DNA of 64,000 nt from Phlebopus portentosus (GCA_037892935.1 JAYXKI010000001.1:2232001-2296000), one strand, 5' to 3'. Shown: positions 21,673 through 31,778, counted from the first letter of the stretch. Numbers and translations: made by a program. The notes: generated by a model from the sequence alone, not told the origin.

Positions 21673-24600
21673 TTGGACTCGTTAAAATATAATCGTCCTG
21701 TTGTACAATATCAAGATGCGAATACCAGTGACGGTTTCATCCTTCGAAAGATCCTTACCGACGTACTGCCAGATGAATCTGAAGATGACAACGATGACTT
21801 CGAAGTCTATGAAGATTTATTTGTCAGAAGAACAGATGCGCAAGCAGGCGAATTGAGAGAGGAAGAGCGGAATCAAACCGCTATAAAAAATGAGGTTGTG
21901 GCGGAAGCACCTTACCGTGAGAACGTTGTTGCTCAGGCGAACGTCACTGAAGCAGTGTGGGATGTAGTAGGCAGACGCGCGGCTGAGGTATGGCGCGAGG
22001 GCATTGTGGACGCAGATCAGTTCGTGCGACGGGCGGGAGGAAAGGAGTTAGACGCCTTTGTTAGCATCGTACACCCAAAGGTGGCAGGTGATGATGAAGT
22101 AGACTTGTCGAACCCCCTACTCGAAGAGGAAAACTTCATTGATGCTCATGCACTGATCGACTCAGGGTGCACGGGCTCATGCATCGACGAAGGTTTTGTC
22201 AAACGGTATGGTTTCCCCACCCAAAGGTACATTCGGCCTAGACCAGTCTTCAATGCTGACGGAACAAGCAACGAGGCTGGATTGATCAAGGAATACGTAG
22301 TCGTACGAATGTTCTTTGGGAAACACGAGGAAGAGATTCGACTGGCAGTGACATCCTTAGCGTCAAGCAACATCTTCCTCGGACATGACTGGTTGACGAA
22401 GCATAATCCTGAGATTGATTGGAGGTTAGGAACAGTTAAGTTCACCCGTTGCCCTGATGAATGTGAGTCGCCACTGTCGAGCGAGGAGATAGATGAAGAG
22501 TTTGTGAGGAATGTGCGGATGAAGGAAGCGGCAAAATGGCCACCTTACCTGGAGGAATACGCCGACGTCTTTAGTGAGGAATCGTTCGAACGCTTACCAA
22601 ACCACCGAACGTGGGACCACGCTATTGACCTGAAACCGGATTTCAAACCCAGCGACTGCAAGGTTTACCCGTTATCGCCAAAAGAACAAGAAGCGATGAG
22701 GGAGTTCATTGAGGAAAACCTAGCGTCAGGACGTATCCGACAGTCGAAGTCTCCAATGGCGTCACCATTCTTCTTTATCAAGAAAGAGGATGGGAGCTTA
22801 CGAGCAATCCAAGACTATCGAAAGCTCAATGAAGGAATGGTCAAGAACAAATACCCATTACCACTGATAAATGAGCTCATCGACAAGGTTAAGGATGCAA
22901 GGTACATCACGAAGCTCGACGTTCGTTGGGGATACTACAACATCCGGATTCGTGAGGGAGACGAGTGGAAGGCAGCGTTCCGGACAAATCTAGGCTTATT
23001 CGAACCCACAGTCATGTTCTTCGGCTTGTGTAATGCGCCAGCGACGTTCCAAGGCTTTATGAATGACATCTTTCGGGAGTTAATTCATGAGGGTATCGTC
23101 ATCATTTACCTCGATGACATTCTCATCTTCTCGAATGATCTAGAAGAACACCGCAGACACACCAAACGAGTCTTTGAGATCCTTCGCCAAAACGGACTTT
23201 TCCTAAAGCCGCAGAAGTGCGAGTTCGAAGTTGATACAGTCAAGTACCTTGGGCACATTATTGGCAATGGCGAAGTTCGAATGGATCCCAAGAAGACGGC
23301 GGCAGTACAGGACTGGCCAGTTCCAAGGAACGTCCACGAGCTACAACAATTCCTGGGATTAGGAAATTGGTTGCGACGTTTTGTTAAGGATTACAGTTTG
23401 GTCGTCAAACCCTTGACTACCCTAACGGGTAAGGTGGAATGGAAATGGGGCGAAGATGAGCAGGCAGCGTTTGAGGAATTGAAGCGTCGTTTGAGTAGTC
23501 CTCCCGTGTTAGCGATACCCAACAACGAGGACCCTTTCCGTGTAGAAGCAGATGCGTCGGACTTTGCGACTGGTGGAGTCCTTCTCCAGAAACAAGACGG
23601 TAAATGGAAGGTGATCGCTTATCGGTCGTCAACATTCCTAGAGGCAGAGCGAAACTATGAGATTTACGACAAGGAAATGCTCGCCATCGTTCAAGCCCTA
23701 AAGGAATGGCGACAATATCTCCAGGGAGCTAGCCAACCTTTTGAGGTATGGACAGACCATGCAAATCTAACGTACTTCCGATCGCCGCAGAAGTTAAATC
23801 GTCGACAAGCTCGTTGGCGACTCGATTTAGCTGAGTTCGATTTCACGCTAGTCCATAAACCCGGAAAGACGTTGGGAAAAGCTGATCTGTTGTCACGCCG
23901 GGCGGATTATGACAAGGGCGAGCGTGATAATGAGAACGTGACTTTCATCAAGAAGGAATGGCTGGTTAGAGGAATGGTTCAGACGTCAAGAGAAGTACTC
24001 GTTGAAAAGGTCGTGGAAGCGCAGAGACAAGAGGACGAGGGAGTGAGGCCGAAGGACGTCGAGAAGAGAGGGGACATGTGGAGAAAGGGCCGCCGACTAT
24101 ATGTACCAGCGAGCATCAGAGAGGACGTCATGAAGGAACACCATGACTCGACCCTGGCAGGACATCCAGGAGCAACAAAGACGATCCAGCTGATAGCACG
24201 CAGGTACTGGTGGCCGAGGATGAGTGCAGATGTGCGGGTGTACGTGCGGGGGTGTGATCGTTGTCAGCGGACGAAGGCTCTAAGGACAACGAGAGCAAAG
24301 GTTTTGCACCCTAATGAGGTGCCAGAGGCGCCATGGCAGATTGTCACGGTCGACCTAATCGGAGAGTTGCCAGAATCGAATGGGTTCAATGCGATTTGCG
24401 TAGTGGTCGATCACTTTAGCAAACAAATCCATGCAATTCCAACAACGACAAAGTTAACGGCGGAAGGCATGGCTAGGATCTACAGAGACCACGTCTTCCG
24501 ATTACACGGACTACCACGGAAGATCATTCATGACCGAGGGGTGCAATTCGACGCAAAGATGATGAAGGAGTTGTACAAGCTCCTCCACATTGAAGGCAAC

Positions 24601-25497
24601 CCATCGACAGCGTATCACCCACAAACTGACGGACAGACAGAGCGGGTTAATCAGGAACTAGAACAATACCTGCGGCTATACGTCAACCATCGGCAGTCGG
24701 ACTGGGCGGACTGGCTGGCTCTCGCAGAATTCGCATACAACAATCGTGAACATTCAGCGACGAAGCTATCTCCCTTCTTCGTCAATACGGGAATGCACCC
24801 CTTAGACTTCACGGGGGTTGGAACGGCATCATCGAACCTGTCAGCAGAAGAATTTGCCAAACATGTCAAGGAGGTGCACGAACTTGCTCAAGGTAACCTA
24901 ACCCAAGCAAATGAAGACATGAAGCGTTTCTACGACCGCCATGCTGGGAAGTCCATTACCTATGAGGCAGGGCAGAAAGTCTTCTTAGATGGACGAAATA
25001 TCAAGACGATCCGACCGACGAAGAAGATGGATGATAAATGGTTCAGTCCCTTCGAGGTAGTGGAAAAGGTTGGCGCAAGCGCATACAGACTCAAACTACC
25101 GAAGACCTGGAAGAAGGTCCATCCAGTTTTCAATGAGATCTTGCTCAAACCAGCCGTCCAACCGTCCTTTGAATCGCAGAAGAAACCACCTCCACCACCG
25201 CCAGTGATCATTGATGAGCAGGAAGAGTACGAGGTTGAAGAAATACTCGACTCGCGTCTGCATCGAGGCAAGCTCCAATTCCTGGTCAAGTGGGTTGGAT
25301 ATGAGGAAGCGACTTGGCAGCCAGAATCCGACGTCAAGGATAATGCGCAGGAGTCAATTCAAGAATTCTACCGCAAACATCCTGGAGCTCCAAGGAAGTT
25401 AACAATACCTCGACAAAGCCTGCGAGCGCTGTACAAGTTCACGTCCTCAGAAGGCTTATGTGGTTGGTCGGGACGCCCAACCTTGAAGGGGGGGTGA
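21673..25497 (+). CDS. Element C Pol (protease, RT, RNase H, integrase, chromodomain)
   Basis: Counted from a TTG at 21673 the frame has 1274 residues. It has no ATG head and is expected as a Gag-Pol product through the upstream -1 shift. Protease DSG is at 163-165, RT YLDD at 479-482, RNase H begins near VEADASDFATGG. The integrase HHCC finger (HPGATKTIQ, CDRCQRTKA) is followed by the core D894, D954 and E990, a perfect DD35E spacing. A chromodomain starts near 1183 (EYEVEEIL, WVGYEEATWQPESD) and would direct integration to modified chromatin. All catalytic residues are present. The TGA stop (25495-25497) directly abuts the LTR, and the polypurine tract AAGGGGGGG encodes the last residues. 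Confidence 0.96.
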   Translation: MDSLKYNRPVVQYQDANTSDGFILRKILTDVLPDESEDDNDDFEVYEDLFVRRTDAQAGELREEERNQTAIKNEVVAEAPYRENVVAQANVTEAVWDVVGRRAAEVWREGIVDADQFVRRAGGKELDAFVSIVHPKVAGDDEVDLSNPLLEEENFIDAHALIDSGCTGSCIDEGFVKRYGFPTQRYIRPRPVFNADGTSNEAGLIKEYVVVRMFFGKHEEEIRLAVTSLASSNIFLGHDWLTKHNPEIDWRLGTVKFTRCPDECESPLSSEEIDEEFVRNVRMKEAAKWPPYLEEYADVFSEESFERLPNHRTWDHAIDLKPDFKPSDCKVYPLSPKEQEAMREFIEENLASGRIRQSKSPMASPFFFIKKEDGSLRAIQDYRKLNEGMVKNKYPLPLINELIDKVKDARYITKLDVRWGYYNIRIREGDEWKAAFRTNLGLFEPTVMFFGLCNAPATFQGFMNDIFRELIHEGIVIIYLDDILIFSNDLEEHRRHTKRVFEILRQNGLFLKPQKCEFEVDTVKYLGHIIGNGEVRMDPKKTAAVQDWPVPRNVHELQQFLGLGNWLRRFVKDYSLVVKPLTTLTGKVEWKWGEDEQAAFEELKRRLSSPPVLAIPNNEDPFRVEADASDFATGGVLLQKQDGKWKVIAYRSSTFLEAERNYEIYDKEMLAIVQALKEWRQYLQGASQPFEVWTDHANLTYFRSPQKLNRRQARWRLDLAEFDFTLVHKPGKTLGKADLLSRRADYDKGERDNENVTFIKKEWLVRGMVQTSREVLVEKVVEAQRQEDEGVRPKDVEKRGDMWRKGRRLYVPASIREDVMKEHHDSTLAGHPGATKTIQLIARRYWWPRMSADVRVYVRGCDRCQRTKALRTTRAKVLHPNEVPEAPWQIVTVDLIGELPESNGFNAICVVVDHFSKQIHAIPTTTKLTAEGMARIYRDHVFRLHGLPRKIIHDRGVQFDAKMMKELYKLLHIEGNPSTAYHPQTDGQTERVNQELEQYLRLYVNHRQSDWADWLALAEFAYNNREHSATKLSPFFVNTGMHPLDFTGVGTASSNLSAEEFAKHVKEVHELAQGNLTQANEDMKRFYDRHAGKSITYEAGQKVFLDGRNIKTIRPTKKMDDKWFSPFEVVEKVGASAYRLKLPKTWKKVHPVFNEILLKPAVQPSFESQKKPPPPPPVIIDEQEEYEVEEILDSRLHRGKLQFLVKWVGYEEATWQPESDVKDNAQESIQEFYRKHPGAPRKLTIPRQSLRALYKFTSSEGLCGWSGRPTLKGG

Positions 25498-25955
25498 TGT
25501 AAGGACTCGAACATTTTCCTTTTCTTTTCTGACGTCATCATTTATTTTAATATTCTTTTTCTTTTCTTTTATTTTTCTTATGCGCTTATTCATCCTTTTG
25601 CCGGAACATTCCACAATGTTCTATCACGCTCACTAATCATCCCATTCCTTGTCATGTGACTTCCCATTAGGGTAGACCTTTCCCGCGCCCAAAGTCTATA
25701 TAAGTAGATAGTTTGACTCTTTCGTTCCTTGTCTTTCTATTCTACTTACCTTCACTGCGACCTAGGTATCTACTCTTGTATTATTAGTTTGCTGAATTCT
25801 ACTTACCTTCACTGCGACCTAGCGTTCGACGGTCTGGACTTAAGCCTCGTCTTAGCTGTCTTGACCTGAGCAACGTGTTTGGGATTACCTCATTCACGCT
25901 TGTTTGTTGTTGTGTTGGCCTGCCTCGACTCAGTCCTTGAGCCGTCCGCCTAACA
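25498..25955 (+). repeat. Element C 3' LTR
   Basis: 458 bp, one substitution from the 5' LTR. Followed by the GTTTC duplication at 25956-25960. Confidence 0.95.
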
Positions 25956-25960
25956 GTTTC

Positions 25961-26478
25961 CGGGGCTTCCTGGGGGCTAGGATTAGTCGTATGGAACGCA
26001 ATCGTGCCGTTCCATTAAATGCAATTTCCTTCCCGCCTTTGCGAAGAATCCCCTTTGTCCAGTCGATAGTTGGCTTATGCTGTTCAAGCCAATCATTTCC
26101 TATGAGAAACTTGTCTTCGTGTGTATCCACCACTGCGATGTCCATTAAACCTCTTGTAATCCCTGTGTCCACTATTGCTCTGACGTTCCGAGTCCATCCA
26201 CCATGGTTAATCGATCCATCGGCATTCCGGATGGTATAATTACCTTCTGCAGGCACTGTTCTCAGCCCTAGGCTCTGTACAACCATGGGGCTAATAGTAG
26301 TGATCGCAGATCCGGAGTCAATCATAGCCGAGAGATTAACCTTTTTCTGTCCCTGAATGACGTCAATGGGTATAGTAGGATGGTTGGAGTTTGGTCTAGC
26401 AATAGTCCATCGGCGCTTTATCTCTTGTGTGTCCTTCGAGCCCTCGCCAGTGTCCGATGTTAACTGGCGGCCCTTCAA
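25961..26478 (-). CDS. Element B Pol, N-terminal part (protease)
   Basis: The frame starts without ATG in the -1 register at the gag stop. It contains the retropepsin site AMIDSGSAITTIS and the landmark LIGNDWLEQHKPTIDW, then ends at the GTTTC duplication of element C. The rest of the polyprotein resumes at 19302 and downward. The junction reads GAT TTT TGA in gag phase. A slip on the TTT codon would enter pol, but no standard heptamer or clear stem was found. Confidence 0.9.
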
Positions 26479-27497
26479 AAATCCTCCTCGGAATCCTCCT
26501 CGAGGGCATACGAAGCCCGTTCCTTACGCCTTGGTAACTTCGTTTTCTTGTCCAGTAGTTCTTCCATTTCAGAATCGCTGCTAATCCCAACTTCCCGGCG
26601 TTTTAGGAAGCGGCCAGTCTTGCCAGATCGTCTCTTCTGCACCCGTCTCTTGTAGTTGGTTCGGTGTCCACGGCTTCCCTGTGTGTCTCGCCCTACGTTG
26701 TTGCAGTCCCGTGCGAAGTGACCTGTCTTGCCGCATGCCCAGCATATCCCAGCATCTCCTCGGGACCCCCTAGTAAAGCGCCTAGACATATCAATGTCCA
26801 TAGGCTCACCCAGAAACTCAGCTGGACGGCGAGCTTCTGGGGGCACTGGCGTGTACGATACCGCCTGCCCATCTTTAAACATAGGGGTGTACTTCCTATT
26901 GCTGCCTATCACCTTGGCAGCCATAAGACTGGCCTCCAGATTACTAGCGTTCTCCTTCCATTGGTTCAGGTCCCATTCTGGGTGGTCTGTATTCGTAAGC
27001 AGGGCCTTTAGGATCGTCTGATTGAGTCCTCTCTTGTACTCGTAAATTAGTGCCTGATGATCGTAGTGCTTTGGCAGCCTCATCCTAATGTCGTCAAAGG
27101 CCCTATTATACTGCTTCACCCGCGCCCGTTCCTGATAAATTGTCCTAATATTTCGCTCGGCTTCTTCTTGAAGTCCAAAAATGCCGTTGTGGTTGAGCGC
27201 TAATTTGTTCCATAGATCGTCCTCGTCGTTCCATCCACCCTTCTTGTCTAGAACAAGCTTGCCATCCGCATCTCGCTTGTAGGTGGAGACTAATTGATTT
27301 CTGTTCACGGCCCATTTGCCATTAACCCAAGTCTGAGCTTGACCTCGCAGACATTCCAAAATAATCTTAACCCTCTTGGCTGGGTCGCTCGGATGTTTTT
27401 CATTCAACCGGCTGATCATTTGATTCTGGAAGTTCTCAAGCGACTCATAAGGGTTTCCCTTAAACAAGGGATACTTCATGATATCTTTGTTTGACAT
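26475..27497 (-). CDS. Element B Gag
   Basis: 340 residues from an ATG (MSNKDIMKYPLFKGNPYE), intact. The capsid-like region includes WVNGKWAVNRNQ and YDHQALIYEYKRGLNQ. The CCHC knuckle CWACGKTGHFARDC is followed by a basic stretch (GHRTNYKRRVQKRRSGK) and an acidic end (EEDSEEDF). It assembles particles and packages the RNA. It lies about 200 nt downstream of the preceding frame and overlaps the head of pol by four bases. Confidence 0.93.
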   Translation of the reverse strand: MSNKDIMKYPLFKGNPYESLENFQNQMISRLNEKHPSDPAKRVKIILECLRGQAQTWVNGKWAVNRNQLVSTYKRDADGKLVLDKKGGWNDEDDLWNKLALNHNGIFGLQEEAERNIRTIYQERARVKQYNRAFDDIRMRLPKHYDHQALIYEYKRGLNQTILKALLTNTDHPEWDLNQWKENASNLEASLMAAKVIGSNRKYTPMFKDGQAVSYTPVPPEARRPAEFLGEPMDIDMSRRFTRGSRGDAGICWACGKTGHFARDCNNVGRDTQGSRGHRTNYKRRVQKRRSGKTGRFLKRREVGISSDSEMEELLDKKTKLPRRKERASYALEEDSEEDF

Positions 27498-27694
27498 GAT
27501 GACCTAGACGAATTCAACCAACATTTTTATGAGTATCACCTTCATTCAGCGCATTACAATAATACATGGTTTAGTGGCTAAGTTATCCAGCGAGTACCAC
27601 CTCCGCTTTCCAACTAGCCACCTTACCCTTCCTCCCCGGTCGGTTCTTGGGCGTCTTCCTTCCTCCTGGCAAGCTCCCAGCTCTAAACCAGGGC

Positions 27695-29602
27695 CTATCT
27701 CCTTTCTTCCCGAGCTTCGTATCGTTCTTCGCCGCTTTCGTGTTCCTCGCTTTCCTCTTCTGTCTCCCAGTCGTCATTAGCATCGAAGTACTCTTGATCC
27801 TCGCTGGTTGGCTCTTCTACGTCGTTACTTCGCACCCAAACTACCCTCGCCATGTTTGCTACCCCCTGCCTTGGTAGTCCCTCTCGTATGTCGAGAGACT
27901 CCGATGGTATAGGGCAGCTGTTAGGACGAATGATAGGATCATAGTCATAATCAGAGTCTGGGGAGTACTCACTAACCGCCTGGAGCCTTGCTTCTCTCTC
28001 CTCAAGCACACGAGCGCTTGGAGTAGGCGATCCTGGCGGCGAGTCCTGGTGCGGGTACTGAAGGTGGTTCCTTTCAACGTAGTGGCCGTTCCATCCCAGT
28101 CGTTGAATCGCTCCCTCAACGAGTTCTCCCTGCTCGTTCCACATGAGCTCCCGGATTCCCGTGCCATACCCCGTTTCTTGAGTGTTGTCCACCTCCCATG
28201 CTTCCCCAGCGTCTGGAGGCGGTCCCCATCCATCATTGGATGGCCAGGGCTGTGGCGACTCCGGAATTACCTCCCTCAGCAATTCTTCTGCTTGCTGGTC
28301 CAGGCTTCCAGGTTGGGTGTCTGTGGAGACGTAGTCCGGGAGATCTTCTTCAACTTCGATGCTTTCTTCGACTTCCTGTTCCTCTTGGGCGAGCGCAGCA
28401 GGCGCTACCAGCCCTCCTTCCGCAACTACCTCAGCGATGTAGCTCCTTCCAACTTCTACTGCCTGCTGTCGCAACTGCGACGACGGTTGTCCTGTTCGAG
28501 TGTCCGTTCCTCCTGGTTCCCTGCTCTGGCGAATGATCTCGACCATTTGATCCACAAAGCGTTCTCTCGCTGGGATCAGGCTGGGCATCTGGTCGTCGTC
28601 GGAGTCCAAGCTCACGCTTTCAAAGCGGCTAGCTAGGCCTAGGCCTCTACCTTGCAGCGGGGAGTCAGGGCTCAACCTCGCCCCTCCTCGCCTAGCTCGC
28701 TGCGTCAGGTAGGATTGACGAAGCCTAATCGTTTGTTGGATCCGACGAATGCCTTCCGTGATCGAGTACTGGGCCGCGAGTTCTTCCTCGGCATTGCTGA
28801 TCCGGGCTCGAATAGCCTCAATTTGTTCGACCAGGTAACTAGCCTGCGTGTGTAACTGCAGGAAGTCCGTACCAGTGAGCCGAATAATTTCTTGCTGGGA
28901 GTTGACCACTTGTTGAGCAAGGGCTGATTGACTGCCCTGAATGGCCGTTGTTACCACTCCCAGAATACGAGCCTGCAGAATACCGAACGCGTAGTTGATC
29001 CGTACGTCTCGCTGTTCGCCTTCTCGCCTGAGGTTGGTGATGACTGCCTCGGCGATTGCATCCCCGACATGTCCCTGAATATGCGCCAGAAACTCCCCCA
29101 GTGTCTGCCCTTCTACGGTAAGGTTCTCGGAGTATTGAGAGCCCATGTCGTAGAGTCGAGCAACAGTAGCTGTGAGAGTTCTGAGGGACCGATCAACGCT
29201 AGTAAGTCGATTGTTGAGGTCGATGACGGTGTGTCGCAGGGCGGAGACAACTTGGTTGGGTTGCCCGTCAGTACTGACCATTCGGTCCAAGCGTCCGTGT
29301 AGACTGTCGAGTCGTTCGCTGATGCGTGCCAGAGCGGATTCCATACGTTCTCCAGATCCGGGTTGAGGAACTGCCAGTCGTTGAGTTTGGAGTAGAAATC
29401 TCCGACCGGCACGACGGAATGGGGAACTTCTTTCGTTGTCTTGCCGTTCCATCCACGTCCATAGCGTTCCAAAGCCTCGAAGAAGGCTGATTCGACCTCG
29501 GAGTTGTTGAGCAATGACGTATACCATGGAAGAAAACCAGACGATGCAGAGTGTAACCCAGGGACTAGACCAACCAACTTGCCACAGTTCCATCGGTGAC
29601 AT
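27695..29602 (-). CDS. Element B ORF1: 635-residue coiled-coil protein upstream of gag, function unknown
   Basis: The frame starts at a genuine ATG (MSPMELWQVGWS) and is uninterrupted. A hydrophobic stretch near residues 10-32 (WVTLCIVWFSSMVYVIA) could anchor it in a membrane. Residues of about 85-160 look like a coiled coil (ESALARISERLDSLHGRLDR, VIDLNNRLTSVDRSLRTLT), and a second helical region lies near 200-310. The C-terminal third is acidic and proline/serine rich, ending DDWETEEESEEHESGEERYE. The family is not recognised, and a conventional gypsy element has no gene at this place. It could be an extra particle protein or a captured host gene. Its start overlaps the preceding frame, so the true N-terminus is uncertain. 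Confidence 0.6.
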   Translation of the reverse strand: MSPMELWQVGWSSPWVTLCIVWFSSMVYVIAQQLRGRISLLRGFGTLWTWMERQDNERSSPFRRAGRRFLLQTQRLAVPQPGSGERMESALARISERLDSLHGRLDRMVSTDGQPNQVVSALRHTVIDLNNRLTSVDRSLRTLTATVARLYDMGSQYSENLTVEGQTLGEFLAHIQGHVGDAIAEAVITNLRREGEQRDVRINYAFGILQARILGVVTTAIQGSQSALAQQVVNSQQEIIRLTGTDFLQLHTQASYLVEQIEAIRARISNAEEELAAQYSITEGIRRIQQTIRLRQSYLTQRARRGGARLSPDSPLQGRGLGLASRFESVSLDSDDDQMPSLIPARERFVDQMVEIIRQSREPGGTDTRTGQPSSQLRQQAVEVGRSYIAEVVAEGGLVAPAALAQEEQEVEESIEVEEDLPDYVSTDTQPGSLDQQAEELLREVIPESPQPWPSNDGWGPPPDAGEAWEVDNTQETGYGTGIRELMWNEQGELVEGAIQRLGWNGHYVERNHLQYPHQDSPPGSPTPSARVLEEREARLQAVSEYSPDSDYDYDPIIRPNSCPIPSESLDIREGLPRQGVANMARVVWVRSNDVEEPTSEDQEYFDANDDWETEEESEEHESGEERYEAREERR

Positions 29603-30030
29603 AGTTGTTTCGCAGTAGTATAGTTGCCTTGATAAACTTGTAGAAGGACTTGATGGAGGAAATGAGAATGTTCGAGTAGGGTATATTCGAACGCTTTATA
29701 TTCCTGACACAGAGCGAGTAGTTCTTCTTCAACCGGCGTCGGACCTCTGAGTGCCTCCCAATTGAAACTGTGTCCGTTCAATAGGTTGTCCGCGTGTACA
29801 AGCAAGAACTTCCTTCCAACTCTTTCCTGTCTTTCGGCGGTGATTCGTAGCTCCAGGGCGGATAGTATAACCGACCGGTAGGGTTCTAGGATAGGGGTGT
29901 TTGAGTGCTTCTTACCTCGATAGAAGTTTATCGTGCGAAACGCCGAATTGACTTCTTCTTCGAATGTATGGAGCGCTCTAACAAAACTCCGATGGAGTGT
30001 GTAAGCCTGCTTTAGCCGTTGACGATACGC
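29113..30030 (-). CDS. Element B ORF0: first long frame after the 5' LTR, function unknown
   Basis: Open for about 300 codons from just after a TAA at 30031-30033, with no ATG near its head. It contains YRQRLKQAYTLHRSFVRAL, PTPVEEELLALCQEYKAFEY and FLPWYTSLLNNSEVESAFFE, which read like a folded, helical protein rather than noise. It overlaps ORF1 by about 490 nt in another register, which points to a frameshift or splice linking the two. No slippery heptamer is obvious in the overlap. No homologue is recognised. Confidence 0.42.
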   Translation of the reverse strand, partial: AYRQRLKQAYTLHRSFVRALHTFEEEVNSAFRTINFYRGKKHSNTPILEPYRSVILSALELRITAERQERVGRKFLLVHADNLLNGHSFNWEALRGPTPVEEELLALCQEYKAFEYTLLEHSHFLHQVLLQVYQGNYTTAKQLCHRWNCGKLVGLVPGLHSASSGFLPWYTSLLNNSEVESAFFEALERYGRGWNGKTTKEVPHSVVPVGDFYSKLNDWQFLNPDLENVWNPLWHASANDSTVYTDAWTEWSVLTGNPTKLSPPCDTPSSTSTIDLLALIGPSELSQLLLLDSTTWALNTPRTLP

Positions 30031-30153
30031 TTATCGGTGATCAGCTAATTGTATAACAGGCACAGAAGAAACCCTCCCAGGGCAGAGCAATACTTACTGA
30101 TCGATAGTGGGTATTGCACTATGAAACAGCAAGATTGATTATCCCGGGATTGG

Positions 30154-30164
30154 AGCAAAATTAT
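30154..30164 (-). other. Element B primer binding site, self-priming type
   Basis: On the element strand the LTR end CCTAACA is followed by TT and then ATAATTTTGCT. Its exact complement AGCAAAATTAT lies in the LTR at 30382-30372, about 36 nt after the TATA-like TTTATTTAAG. This is again an 11-nt Tf1-type self-primer match, of different sequence from that in C and D. Confidence 0.7.
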
Positions 30165-30166
30165 AA

Positions 30167-31773
30167 TGTTAGGACCAGCGTTTTCGGACGAGGTGGTCAG
30201 TCCGAGCGTACCGGAACAAGTCCCTGCTTCCTCCTTCTGACAATGGATAATTGGAGAGTAGAGTAGCGAAGGTTAGATGTACTACTAAGAAGCGAGCTAT
30301 AGGCTCAAGCTTGACCCAGTAGTAGAGCAGAGGTTCAATCAAAGGGGTACAGTTATGATTGAAAGTACAAAATAATTTTGCTGAGGGACAACACCCCGCT
30401 CAGCTGGCGCCTTAAATAAAGTTTCTACTGAATACTACCGACTACCAAATACTACCGACCATGCCTCGCCATTGGTCAGGACAATGTGTTTCAGCTGGTG
30501 TCACTACTACTTTCTTAAGTCTGTAGTACCACTGACAACTCTGGTGGTGCTACCGAAACTCCTGGTTGCACCACCAACTACTTCCTTCCCTATTAGGCAG
30601 GCCCTAATTTCCTTCCGTTCCGAAGAAGCTTTCCCCAGGCTTCTATCGATCTCCGTTCCTATCACATGTTAATCCTTTAACGCCAATCCTCCCACGAGAG
30701 ACTTCTTCCATGTGCCGCGACCTCGCTTCGCCGGCGCTCCGTTACTCCGGCCGAGCTTCTGCCGTTTAATCTTCCATCATGGGGCTGACCGTTATCTCGG
30801 GATTTGGGATCGGCAACCCCTGCCGATCATCGGAGATTAACCTTGGCGGCTGTGTAAATTTAGCAGACACCCTTCTGTGCCTAGCCGCGATATCGATGTC
30901 GGAGAATTGTAGTCCGGTACCCGACGTTAACCTGTATCTTCTTCCCAGGTGATTCGTCCCGCGCCATTCGTCGACTGTAATAACCCCTTCTTCCGATCGT
31001 TCCCATGCTTCTAGCATTCGATCCGTTGCTTCTTCGATAAGACTTTCGACGTCCGATGGCGCCCTGTAATAGATTGGCCAATCGACTTCCACTGCAGTGT
31101 TTCGACACAAGGTCTGGTGACGATGCTGATTGATCCAAGCTCTCACGCCAACCTTCAGTGCATAGATATCCCTATCGCCGAGCCATACAGATACCTCGTG
31201 GTCGTATGCGCTCATTCCGCGGTTCGGTAATGGTTGGTCCAACGTTCGTTCTGAGGGTCCGGGTTTATGCCGAATCTTGACATCGGCTCCTTCCCTAGTT
31301 ACTAAGCGCTCCACAAAGTTCTTGAGGAGCCACTCCGAAAGAACCCAACTCCTTTGGTATGCCAAGTAGCAGTTTGTACAGACCAGGCTTTCATGAACAA
31401 AGCATCTGGTTGCACTATGTCGATATCGTCTCTTCTGCAGGAGTTCCACGTATCTTGCGATGTTCCGTTCTTCCATGTCCACGTAGCTTCACTCGGGTGG
31501 AGGAGTATGTCCAATATGCATTCCAGCTAGTCCTTGCTGTAAATCGTATGGATCCTCCCTTTCGTCACGTTCGTCCTCGTAATATCGTCGATCGGGTTCC
31601 TCTTGAATATATTCCACAGCGACCTCCCCAGTTCCTTGCTGTACTAGTGGGCGGGAATCGCCTCCACTATTCTGTCCTTGAAGCCTTTCGAAATGCTCTG
31701 GATTGGGCTGCATAATTCGGTGTGTAAAGCGTCTGATACCACGCCGCATTGTATATCCACAATTTTCGTAACA
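30167..31773 (-). repeat. Element B 5' LTR
   Basis: 1607 bp, about nine differences from 12499-14105. The outer end abuts AGCGA (31774-31778). TATA-like box at 30411-30420 (plus-strand CTTAAATAAA). Contains the second B copy of the LTR-encoded frame. Confidence 0.93.
30766..31749 (-). CDS. LTR-encoded protein frame, copy in B 5' LTR (one stop)
   Basis: Identical in length and nearly identical in sequence to the frame at 13098-14081, including the same TGA (31489-31491). Residue changes between the two are few (for example S/P and D/E positions near LISDDRQGLPIPN). In this LTR the frame lies upstream of the promoter, so it would be in the element RNA only as the copy at the 3' end. Confidence 0.55.
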
Positions 31774-31778
31774 AGCGA

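Larger units (their letters stand above)
19303..25955 (+). mobile_element. Element C: intact, recent chromodomain Ty3/gypsy retrotransposon, inserted in B
   Basis: The 458-bp LTRs at both ends differ at a single base (C at 19603 of the 5' copy against T). GTTTC flanks the element at 19298-19302 and 25956-25960. Self-primer, primer site, gag, frameshift signal, pol with all catalytic residues, polypurine tract and LTRs are all present, so this copy may still be competent. It lies in the opposite orientation to its host element B. Confidence 0.96.
12499..31773 (-). mobile_element. Element B: chromodomain Ty3/gypsy retrotransposon with LTR-encoded frame, inserted in A
   Basis: B is a minus-strand full-length element of the A family. 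AGCGA flanks it at 12494-12498 and 31774-31778. In reading order it has a 5' LTR (31773-30167), primer site, two long frames upstream of gag, gag, pol (split by C) and a 3' LTR (14105-12499). The LTRs are both 1607 bp and differ at about nine positions. Without C the element is about 12.6 kb, long for a fungal gypsy element because of the 1.6-kb LTRs and the 2.7-kb region before gag. Confidence 0.94.
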
